Shown piece by piece: positions 1 through 7,900 of a stretch of 37,603 nt of DNA. Origin of the DNA: Alphaproteobacteria bacterium (GTDB lineage Bacteria > Pseudomonadota > Alphaproteobacteria > Caulobacterales > Maricaulaceae); assembly GCA_021776705.1 (NCBI GenBank), contig JAJFFL010000155.1, positions 1 to 37,603 of the forward strand, in the 5' to 3' direction. The notes beneath the pieces were generated by a model, which did not search any database, was not told the DNA's origin, and saw only the letters and a list, made by a program, of their open reading frames with translations. Within the stretch, counting starts at the first letter, position 1; each line of letters starts with the position of its first letter. The position numbers and the translations under genes are program-made.

Positions 1-264
1 CGCCGTCTCCGCGCCGCCGGCGACGCGGACTCCGCCGCCGCTCTCGACATCATCTACCGGGATGAAATCGGCCATGTCGCCGTCGGGCGGCGCTGGTTCG
101 GCCGCGTGTGCGCCGTCCGCGGCCTCGATCCGGCGAAATCGTTCCACGCATTGGTGAGGGAACGCTTCAGAGGCGAACTCAAGCCGCCGTTCAACGTGAG
201 CGCGCGTTCCGCCGCCGGACTCGCGCCTGAGTTTTACACACCGCTGGCGTCAAGCTTGCGTTAA
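1..264 (+). CDS. C-terminal part of a ferritin-like DUF455 family protein (truncated by window start)
   Basis: Open frame 1 from base 1 to TAA at 262-264: ...AALDIIYRDEIGHVAVGRRWFGRVCAVRGLDP...FNVSARSAAGLAPEFYTPLASSLR*. The DEIGHVAVG-W-F motif resembles DUF455 ferritin-like proteins. Confidence 0.7.
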   Translation, partial: RRLRAAGDADSAAALDIIYRDEIGHVAVGRRWFGRVCAVRGLDPAKSFHALVRERFRGELKPPFNVSARSAAGLAPEFYTPLASSLR

Positions 265-316
265 CGAATTCGCCACTTCTGGCCGGTACGATCTTAAAGA
301 ATTATCTGTTGAAAAT

Positions 317-1612
317 GTGCCCGCGATCGAGTGGAATGCGCGGCACTGGGGGCTGGTGGTTGAGCGGGCGGAACGAATGATCACGCGCATGGCTTCGGGG
401 GCGAGCGCGTTTGTAAGACGCGCTTTTCCAGAACGGCAGATCTATCACCGGGCCGAAGGCCAGGTTCACTACATCTCGTTTTCGACTCGAGCGCAGCTGC
501 TCGCGGCGACGGCGTCGGCCCTGGTGATGGGCTGGACGGCCTACGCCACGGCGTCGGTGTTCTTGCGGGGGCACCTGTTGTCGACTCAGTCGGCCGAGGC
601 CTCGCGCATCAAGTCCAAGTACGAGCGTTGGCTCGCCGAAGCCCGGGCGCGGGAAGCGTCCGCCTTGGCGCTGCTGCAGACGCGCACGACGGACTTCGAG
701 GAAGCCGCGCGCGAATTCGAGCGCCGGCACGAGACCCTTAAGGAATTGCTTGAGCACGCGACGGGCGGCGAAACGCCGGGCCGCGGCGTTCAAGTGGCGC
801 GCAACGAGCACAGCGACGCCGTGTTGATGACCGCCGCGATCGAAGATCCGGAGCCGCGGCTGTCGCGCCTCGCGATCGAGAACGCCTCGTCGCGCGGTCG
901 CCCGGAAGAAGGCCGTTTCGCGCGGCTGATGGCCGAGCAGGACCATATGCTCGACGTCGCCGAGGAAACCGCTCAGGACCGCGTCGAAAACCTGCGCGCC
1001 GTGATGCGCATGACGGAGCTGTCGCCCGAACAAGTCGTCCGCGAGGGCGAAGGCGGGCTGGGCGGCCCCTTGATCAGCTTGACGGAGGCCGACGCGTTTC
1101 GCGCGGCGTTCGATCTCGAAGATGAGTTCGCCAGTCGGGTGGCGCGTGTCGCCGCACGGGTGGCCGAAGCCGAGAACATGGAGCGGGCGATCGATTCCGC
1201 TCCTCTCGGTGCGCCGGTGGGCGACGCCTACCGGTGGTCGTCGACCTACGGCAATCGGATGGACCCGATCACGGGCAAGCCCGCGTTCCATTCCGGCCTG
1301 GACTTCGGCGCCTATCGCCTCGCCCCCATCGTCGCCGCGGCGCCCGGCCGCGTGTCGTTCGTGGGTTGGAAAGGTGGATATGGTAAGGTCGTTGAGATTG
1401 ACCATGGACATGGCTTCGTGACGCGCTACGGTCATATGCATTCGACGAATGTGAAGCGCGGCGATCAGGTCGCCATCGGCGATAAGGTGGGCGCCATGGG
1501 CTCCACCGGACGCTCGACCGGCGCGCACCTGCATTACGAAGTCTGGTTCAAGGGCAAACACTACGATCCCTCGAAGTTCATGAAGGCCGGTAAATATGTT
1601 CAACAAGGGTAA
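317..1612 (+). CDS. M23 family metallopeptidase (LytM-type), membrane-anchored with coiled-coil region
   Basis: C-terminal HSGLDFGA...PGRVSFVGWKGGYGKVVEIDHGHGFVTRYGHMH...STGRSTGAHLHYEVW peptidase M23 signature; N-terminal TM segment and Glu/Arg-rich helix. Exact start uncertain. Confidence 0.9.
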   Translation: MPAIEWNARHWGLVVERAERMITRMASGASAFVRRAFPERQIYHRAEGQVHYISFSTRAQLLAATASALVMGWTAYATASVFLRGHLLSTQSAEASRIKSKYERWLAEARAREASALALLQTRTTDFEEAAREFERRHETLKELLEHATGGETPGRGVQVARNEHSDAVLMTAAIEDPEPRLSRLAIENASSRGRPEEGRFARLMAEQDHMLDVAEETAQDRVENLRAVMRMTELSPEQVVREGEGGLGGPLISLTEADAFRAAFDLEDEFASRVARVAARVAEAENMERAIDSAPLGAPVGDAYRWSSTYGNRMDPITGKPAFHSGLDFGAYRLAPIVAAAPGRVSFVGWKGGYGKVVEIDHGHGFVTRYGHMHSTNVKRGDQVAIGDKVGAMGSTGRSTGAHLHYEVWFKGKHYDPSKFMKAGKYVQQG

Positions 1613-2165
1613 AGACGCCGGTTCCTCCCACCCCGCGGAGCCGCCGGAAACGCCGCTGACGACGAGCAAACGCACCATGTCAAAATCATCCACGGCGCCT
1701 TCGATCTTGAGCGCCGATATCGTCATCAACGGCACAGTCACGGCTGAAGGTGAAATTCAACTCGACGGCCAGATCGAAGGCGACGTCAAAGCCGGCGCGC
1801 TGATCGTCGGCGAAAAAGCGTCCGTGAAGGGCGAAGTCATCGCCGACAGCGTCACCGTGCGCGGCCGCGTTCTCGGCAGCGTGCGCGGGCGTCAAGTTCA
1901 GCTCGCGTCGACGGCGCGGATCGAAGGCGACATCACCCATTCGGCGTTGTCGGTCGAAAGCGGCGCCTTTTTCGAAGGCCACTGCCGCCACACCAGCGAC
2001 CCGTTGAATCCCGCCGCCGACGACACCGCGCGCCCGACGTCGCCGACCTCGGGCCTCGGCGTCAGCCGGCCGTCGACGTCGAGCGGCTACAAGCCGAACG
2101 ACAGTTCGTCGTCGTCGTCTTCAACCGGCTCGCCCCTGGAAACCTCGGGCTCGTCGTCTTCCTAA
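1596..2165 (+). CDS. Bactofilin (polymer-forming cytoskeletal protein)
   Basis: ISADIVINGTVTAEGEIQLDGQIEGDVKAGALIVGEKASVKGEVIADSVTVRGRVLGSVRGRQVQLASTARIEGDI bactofilin beta-helix; overlaps the M23 gene end. Start could be 1596 or the ATG at 1677. Confidence 0.9.
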   Translation: MFNKGKDAGSSHPAEPPETPLTTSKRTMSKSSTAPSILSADIVINGTVTAEGEIQLDGQIEGDVKAGALIVGEKASVKGEVIADSVTVRGRVLGSVRGRQVQLASTARIEGDITHSALSVESGAFFEGHCRHTSDPLNPAADDTARPTSPTSGLGVSRPSTSSGYKPNDSSSSSSSTGSPLETSGSSSS

Positions 2166-2190
2166 ACGCCATCTCATCGGTGAACTTGAA

Positions 2191-2217
2191 ACGGGCGGCC
2201 CAAGGGCCGCCCGTTTT
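2191..2217 (+). terminator. Rho-independent terminator between convergent bactofilin gene and prfB
   Basis: Perfect 11-bp stem ACGGGCGGCCC-aa-GGGCCGCCCGT followed by TTTTCTTT. Confidence 0.8.
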
Positions 2218-2247
2218 CTTTGCGGCGACGCTTGGTCCCCTCGGCGC

Positions 2248-3376
2248 TCACGCCTCGTCAGCCGCCTCCTCGCCTTCGCCGCCGACGCGGGCGGCGAGCG
2301 AGGCGGCCATGAAGGCGTCGAGATCTCCGTCCAGGACGCCCTGCGTGTTGGACGTTTCGACGTTCGTGCGCAGGTCCTTGACCATCTGATACGGCTGCAG
2401 AACGTAGGAACGGATCTGGTGGCCCCAGCCGATGTCGGACTTGGAGTCCTCGGCCGCCTGGGCTTCTTCGTCGCGCTTTTGCAGCTCCAGTTCATAGAGC
2501 CGGGCGCGCAGCATGTCCCAGGCGCGGGCCCGGTTCTTGTGTTGCGATCGCTCGTTTTGACACTGCACGACGATGCCCGTCGGCTCATGAGTCAGGCGCA
2601 CCGCGGAATCGGTCTTGTTGATGTGCTGTCCGCCGGCGCCGCTGGCGCGGTAGGTGTCGGTGCGCACGTCCTTGTCGTTGATTTCGATTTTGATCGTCTC
2701 GTCGACTTGCGGATACACCCAGACGCTGGCGAAACTGGTGTGACGCCGGGCGCTGGAATCGAACGGCGAGATCCGGACCAGCCGATGGACGCCGGATTCC
2801 GTTTTCATCCAGCCGTAGGCGTTTTCGCCCTTGATCAGCACCGTCGCCGACTTGATTCCCGCTTCATCGCCCGGGTGTTCTTCGATCAAGTCCGCCTTGA
2901 ACCCGCGCGCCTGGGCCCAGCGCAGGTACATGCGCTGAAGCATCGCCGCCCAATCCTGGCTTTCGGTCCCGCCGGCTCCGGCGTGAATTTCGACGAAGGC
3001 GTCGTTGCCGTCCGCCTCTCCGGACAGCAAGGCTTCCAGCTCGGCCGTCTCCGCCCGCCGCTTCAGCGCCGCAAGCGTTTGCGCCGCTTCCTCGACCAGC
3101 GCGTCGTCGCCGTCGGCTTCGCCGAGTTCGACCAATTCGCGGACGTCGGCCAGCTCGCTTTCAAGCTCCAGGACGGCCTTGACCGACGCGTCGAGGCGGT
3201 TGCGCTCGCGCATCAGGGCTTGCGCCGCTTCCGGCTTGTTCCAAAGGCTGGGATCTTCGGCTTTGGCGTTCAGTTCGTCCAATCGCCGCTTTGCGTGATC
3301 CCAGTCAAAGACGCCTCCTCAGCAGTCCCGCGGACCGCTCGATGTCGGAGGCGAGCGCTTCCATGTCGGCTCGCAT
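2248..3376 (-). CDS. prfB: Peptide chain release factor 2, expressed by +1 programmed frameshift
   Basis: ORF 2248-3282 contains the RF2 GGQ loop ([38 protein letters not shown]). Upstream zero-frame ATG at 3376 encodes [23 protein letters not shown] then in-frame TGA (3307-3305); skipping one T continues [22 protein letters not shown]. Confidence 0.93.
3304..3322 (-). promoter_or_regulatory. prfB: prfB programmed +1 frameshift site (SD-like AGGAGG - CGT - CTT TGA C)
   Basis: Minus-strand AGG AGG CGT CTT TGA C: internal SD-like element 3 nt before the CTT slippery codon and UGA-C stop, the classic RF2 autoregulatory arrangement. Confidence 0.9.
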
Positions 3377-3442
3377 GAGTCACCTGTGTTGGTGGCGCCG
3401 CGGCGGCGCCGGTCGGGTCATCGCATAGCGGCCCGAATGGCG

Positions 3443-6181
3443 TCAGTAAATCCCTGACGTGCCCGAGTCGTCCGTCTCGGCTTCGGCGGCGTCGGCGTCG
3501 GCGGCGCCGGCGGCGCCGGCCTCGGCGGGCGGGGTCGCGGCGCCAGGATTGCGGCCGGCTTCCGCGGCCTGAGACAGGATCGCGTCAAGTTCCGCGTTGC
3601 CCGCGGTGACCGACCCGTCGTCGCCGCGCAGCGCCGGCGATCCGGACGACGCGTCGGGTGCGTTCACATTCTCGTACGGCGTGGCGATGCGAATGCCGTC
3701 GCTGGCGGCGTCGAACGCGTCCGTGGCCCCGCCGCTGGCGGCGTAGGTCGTGGGCTCGGTGCCGGGCCGGAAGGCCTCGTAGATGTAGTTCGGGTCGCCG
3801 AGGCGCGCGAGTTGGCCGCTGCGCGGCTCCACCTTGACCAGCCGCACGCCCTCGGGGATTCGAAACGAAATCGCCGGTTCATCCTTGAGCGCCTCGATCA
3901 TGAAGTCGCGGAACACCGGCGCGGCGACGCGGCCGCCGGCTTCGCCTTCGCCGAGCGATTTCGGCGTGTCGAACCCGATGTAGACGCCGGCGATCAAGTC
4001 CGGCGAAAAGCCGACGAACCAGGCGTCCTTGAAGTCGTTGGTGGTTCCCGTCTTGCCGGCGATCGGCTTGCCGACCGCCTTGACCCGAGTCGCGGTGCCG
4101 CGTTGAACCACGCCCTCCAACAAGGACACGATCTGGTAGGCGGTAACCGGATCGAGCACTTGCGGGCGCGGGTCCTTGAGCACCGGTTCCGGGGTGTCGG
4201 CGGTCCACTCCTCCACATCGCAGCCTTCGCATTCGCGCTGATCGTGCATGTAGACGGTCTTGCCGTCGCGGCCCTGAACCCGGTCGAGGATCGTCGGTTC
4301 AATGCGCTTGCCGCCGTTGACGAAGGTCGTGTAGCCGACCAGCAACCGCCACAAAGTCGTCTCCCCGGCCCCGAGCGCCATCGCCTCGTACGCCGGCAGA
4401 TCGTCATAAACGCCGAGCCTCTCCGCGGTCGCGGAGACCCGTTCCAGGCCGATCTTGTTGGCCAGGCGCACGGTCATGGCGTTGCGGGACTGTTCGACTC
4501 CGAGGCGCAGCGTCGATTCGCCGTACCAACGCCCGGTGTAGTTCTGCGGCTTGTAAAAGCCGGGCTTGTCGGCGTTGGGCGACACGTAGGGCGCGTCGAG
4601 AATCTTATCCACCGGCGTCAGACCGCTGTCGAACGCCGCAGCGTAGACGAACGGCTTGAACGTCGAGCCGGGCTGCCGCTTGGCCTGCGTCGCCCGATTG
4701 AACTGGCTGCGGCGGTAGCTGTAGCCGCCGACAAGCGCCATGACGCGGCCGGTGTGCGGGTTGATCGCCATCAAGGCGCCGTTGATCGCCGGGATTTGGC
4801 GCAATCCGTATTGGCCTTCGCGCGACGCGCCGGTTTCCGGATCCGGTCCCAACGGCTCGACATAGATAACCTCGCCACGGCGCACGGCGTCTTTGGGGCC
4901 GACGATCGCCGCGCCGAGCGAACCGTCTTCGGCGACTCGCCGCGCCCACACGAGCTCCGCCAACGGAATTTGCGCCATCGATCCGTCAATCAGGCCGATG
5001 CGGGCGACGGCGTCGTCGAACCCGAGCACCACGGCCGGCGACCACTGACCCGGCACGCCGGCGTCGGTCTCGACTTCGGCCAATCGTTCGTCCCAGCCGG
5101 ATTCCGGATCGATCACCGTGACCGGACCGCGATACCCGTACCGACGGTCGTAGTCCTCCAGGCCGTCGCGCAGCGCTTCGCGGGCGGCGATCTGAAGTTT
5201 CGTGTCGAGCGTCGTGCGGATCGACAGACCGCCGTCGTAGAGCTCGTCTTCGCCGTAAATCGAGAAGGCCAGCCGGCGAACCTCCTCGGTGAAATATTCG
5301 GCGGCTTCGTAAGTCGCGCCGGTGAGCCGGTCGGCGACCACGAGATCATCCTTGGCCGCGTCGCTCGCCTCGGCGGCGGTGACGAAGTTGTTCGCCTCCA
5401 TGCGGCCGATGACGTAGTTGCGGCGCTCGATGGCGCGAGCCTTGTTCAAGGTCGGGTGGTAATTGTTCGGACCCTTCGGCAGGGCCGCCAAGTACGCAGC
5501 TTCGGCCAACGTCAATTCATCCAGCGACTTGCCGAAATACAGCAACGACGCCGCGGCGACGCCGTAGGCGCGGCGTCCGAGGTAGATTTCGTTGAGGTAG
5601 AGCTCGAGAATTTCGTCCTTCGTGAACGCTTTCTCGAGCCGCTTGGCGATCACGATCTCGCGCACTTTGCGCGCGACCTTCTGCTCCGCCGAGAGCTTGA
5701 AGTTTTTCGCCACCTGCTGGGAGATGGTCGACCCCCTCTGCAACGATCCTTCGCCGCTCAAGAGATTGGGCAGGGAGCGCAGGCCGCCGCGGATCATGCC
5801 GACCGGGTCGACGCCGTCATGCTCGTAGAAATTCTTGTCTTCGGCCGAAATGAAAGCGTTCTTGACGTTGGCGGGAATGGTCTCGATCGGCACGAACACG
5901 CGGCTCTCGCGCGCGTATTCGGCGATCAGGCGGCCGTCGCCGGCGTGAACCCGGGTCATCACCGGCGGCTCGTACTGCGCCAAGTCCTCGATGCCGGGAA
6001 GGCCGTCGGTGACGCGGATCACGTAGATCCAAGCCACGATCACGAAGGCGATGGCCCCGGTGAAGCCGAGAGTCGTCAGGCCGGCGAGGATCTTCAACCA
6101 CATCGGCATGCCGCGGCGGCCGCCGGAACGGGTCAACCGTGGGCCTTTCGGCAGGCTGGTGTGGCTGGGCGGTTCGAACAT
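3443..6181 (-). CDS. mrcA: Penicillin-binding protein 1A (bifunctional transglycosylase/transpeptidase)
   Basis: GT51 motifs (SAEDKNFYEHDGVDPVGMIRG, GSTISQQVAKN, KxxEIxLNEIYLGRRAYGVAAAS) and transpeptidase motifs (RQPGSTFKPFVYAAA, SRNAMTVRLA, AGKTGTTNDFKDAWFVGFSP). Confidence 0.95.
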   Translation of the reverse strand: MFEPPSHTSLPKGPRLTRSGGRRGMPMWLKILAGLTTLGFTGAIAFVIVAWIYVIRVTDGLPGIEDLAQYEPPVMTRVHAGDGRLIAEYARESRVFVPIETIPANVKNAFISAEDKNFYEHDGVDPVGMIRGGLRSLPNLLSGEGSLQRGSTISQQVAKNFKLSAEQKVARKVREIVIAKRLEKAFTKDEILELYLNEIYLGRRAYGVAAASLLYFGKSLDELTLAEAAYLAALPKGPNNYHPTLNKARAIERRNYVIGRMEANNFVTAAEASDAAKDDLVVADRLTGATYEAAEYFTEEVRRLAFSIYGEDELYDGGLSIRTTLDTKLQIAAREALRDGLEDYDRRYGYRGPVTVIDPESGWDERLAEVETDAGVPGQWSPAVVLGFDDAVARIGLIDGSMAQIPLAELVWARRVAEDGSLGAAIVGPKDAVRRGEVIYVEPLGPDPETGASREGQYGLRQIPAINGALMAINPHTGRVMALVGGYSYRRSQFNRATQAKRQPGSTFKPFVYAAAFDSGLTPVDKILDAPYVSPNADKPGFYKPQNYTGRWYGESTLRLGVEQSRNAMTVRLANKIGLERVSATAERLGVYDDLPAYEAMALGAGETTLWRLLVGYTTFVNGGKRIEPTILDRVQGRDGKTVYMHDQRECEGCDVEEWTADTPEPVLKDPRPQVLDPVTAYQIVSLLEGVVQRGTATRVKAVGKPIAGKTGTTNDFKDAWFVGFSPDLIAGVYIGFDTPKSLGEGEAGGRVAAPVFRDFMIEALKDEPAISFRIPEGVRLVKVEPRSGQLARLGDPNYIYEAFRPGTEPTTYAASGGATDAFDAASDGIRIATPYENVNAPDASSGSPALRGDDGSVTAGNAELDAILSQAAEAGRNPGAATPPAEAGAAGAADADAAEAETDDSGTSGIY

Positions 6182-6256
6182 GCGCTTTCTCCCCCGCCCC
6201 TGTTGCCGAATTCTGCGACAGGAATAAGGCGGCGCCCCGCGTTCTGAGGTACCTCT

Positions 6257-7483
6257 TCAGCGCGCAGCGTACAAGCGTTCGCGGCGGTCGAAGTACCCCT
6301 CGATCGAGGCGACCACGGCGTCCGCGATCTCGACTTGATGCGGCGCCGACGTCAGCGCGGATTCGTCAACGGCGTTGGTGAGAAAGCCCATTTCCAGGAG
6401 CACCGCCGGCACGTCCGGCGCCAGCAACACGAAAAACCCCGCCGAACGATGGGTGTTGCGCACCACGGGCCCCACCGTGCGCATGTTGGGAATCAGCAGG
6501 TCCGCGAACGCCGCCGACTGGTTCTTGGTCTCGCGCTGCGCCAAATCGACCAGGATAGAACTCACTTCTTCCCGCCGTCCGGCCAAGTCCACGTCGAGCA
6601 ACCAGTTGTCGTCCTTGAGAATTTCTGATTTGGCGCGCCCATTGGCTCGTTCCGCCAGCGTGTACACCGAGGCGCCGCGCGCGCTCGAACCGCCGGCGCT
6701 GGCGTCGGCGTGAAAGGAGATGAACAGATCCGCCTGCGCGTCCCTCGCGGTTTTTACGCGTTCCGGCAAGTCCAGGTAAACGTCGGAATCCCGCGTCATG
6801 ACGACACGGTAGCGGCCTGTCGCCACAAGCCGATCGCGCACCGCCCGCGCCACCGCCAGGTTGACGTGCTTTTCGCGTGCGCCGGTGACGCCGGTCGCGC
6901 CGGTGTCCTTGCCGCCATGGCCGGCGTCAATGACCACGGTCAGCAATTCCTGCCGCCGAACGGGCGGCCCGGAAGCGGCGATGTCCGCCACCACGTCGCC
7001 CGGAAAACCAGAGGCGTGGTCGAACGTCGCGCGGTCTGTCCTGACCAAATCAATGACCAGCCGGTGGCAGGCGCAGTGGGAATCGGGCGGAATCACGAAG
7101 TGGCGCTTGACGTTGGCCGGGGCCGCGAGATCGAACACCAACCGCGATCGCGCCTCGGAAAAGTCCGCATACCGGTACTGGGATACCAGCCCGTCGCCGG
7201 CCCCGGCGCGCTGACCGCCGCCGATGGCTTCGCCGGCGAGGCGCCAAGTCACGGACGCCAAATCCACGACCACGCGGTCGCCCTGTTCGGCCAAGGTGAA
7301 AACGGAATACTCAGGTTCTCCGCTCGCCTCGAGCACGATGCGCGTGGTCGCGTCGTCGCCGCCGAAGCGCAGGGCGTCGACCCGCGGGCCGGCGGCGGCC
7401 GCCGGCCCCGCCCCCAGCGCCGTCGCCGCCGCAATTAGGAAAACGCTAATGATTTTCACGAAGCCACTCGACCCTGATTCCAA
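6257..7483 (-). CDS. amiC: N-acetylmuramoyl-L-alanine amidase with AMIN domain
   Basis: VVIDAGHGGKDTGATGVTGAREKHVNLAVA...FISFHADA...SAGFFVLLAPDVPAVLLEMGFLTN = amidase_3; N-terminal AMIN-like region. Start uncertain (signal peptide begins near residue 9). Confidence 0.92.
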   Translation of the reverse strand: MESGSSGFVKIISVFLIAAATALGAGPAAAAGPRVDALRFGGDDATTRIVLEASGEPEYSVFTLAEQGDRVVVDLASVTWRLAGEAIGGGQRAGAGDGLVSQYRYADFSEARSRLVFDLAAPANVKRHFVIPPDSHCACHRLVIDLVRTDRATFDHASGFPGDVVADIAASGPPVRRQELLTVVIDAGHGGKDTGATGVTGAREKHVNLAVARAVRDRLVATGRYRVVMTRDSDVYLDLPERVKTARDAQADLFISFHADASAGGSSARGASVYTLAERANGRAKSEILKDDNWLLDVDLAGRREEVSSILVDLAQRETKNQSAAFADLLIPNMRTVGPVVRNTHRSAGFFVLLAPDVPAVLLEMGFLTNAVDESALTSAPHQVEIADAVVASIEGYFDRRERLYAAR

Positions 7484-7900
7484 GGTTCAGGGATACGCGA
7501 TGCGCGTTAGCGGCGGCTTAAGGCGATGCCTTCAAGATGCCATCTGCACGCTTCCCTTTGGGTAAGAACTGGTGCAAAACACCGCTCGCGTCCGGGTCCC
7601 CGATGGTGGGACGTCGTATGACGACACGGCTCAAAGGCCTCAATTTCAAGGGCGAGCCGTCTCCGATCCACGCGATTCGGATGACACGACGATCCAGGTC
7701 TTAGCCGGTCGTCACACGCATTCGCCGGCTCCGCCGGCCCAAGGAACAATTAATGCGCCACGCCCATCCGCAGCCAGAAGCGCACCTCGCCGACGACGGC
7801 GCGGTTGCGGCGCGCGCGCCCCATTCGCCCCGAGCCGGCGGCCTCAGCGCGGCCTCGTCGCCGCCGCTGCGCCGGTTCGCGGACATCGGAGTCACCACAC

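Noticed and set aside
302-1741. 479-aa minus-strand ORF opposite the M23 gene
   Set aside because: Antisense shadow; M23 signature on plus strand is unambiguous.
3388-3413. GGCGCC...GGCGCC hairpin between mrcA and prfB
   Set aside because: Palindrome of a common GC hexamer without T-tract; not enough to call a terminator.
3812-6247. 811-aa plus-strand ORF opposite mrcA
   Set aside because: Antisense shadow ORF from high-GC codon bias; no recognisable family and the opposite strand encodes a clear PBP1A.
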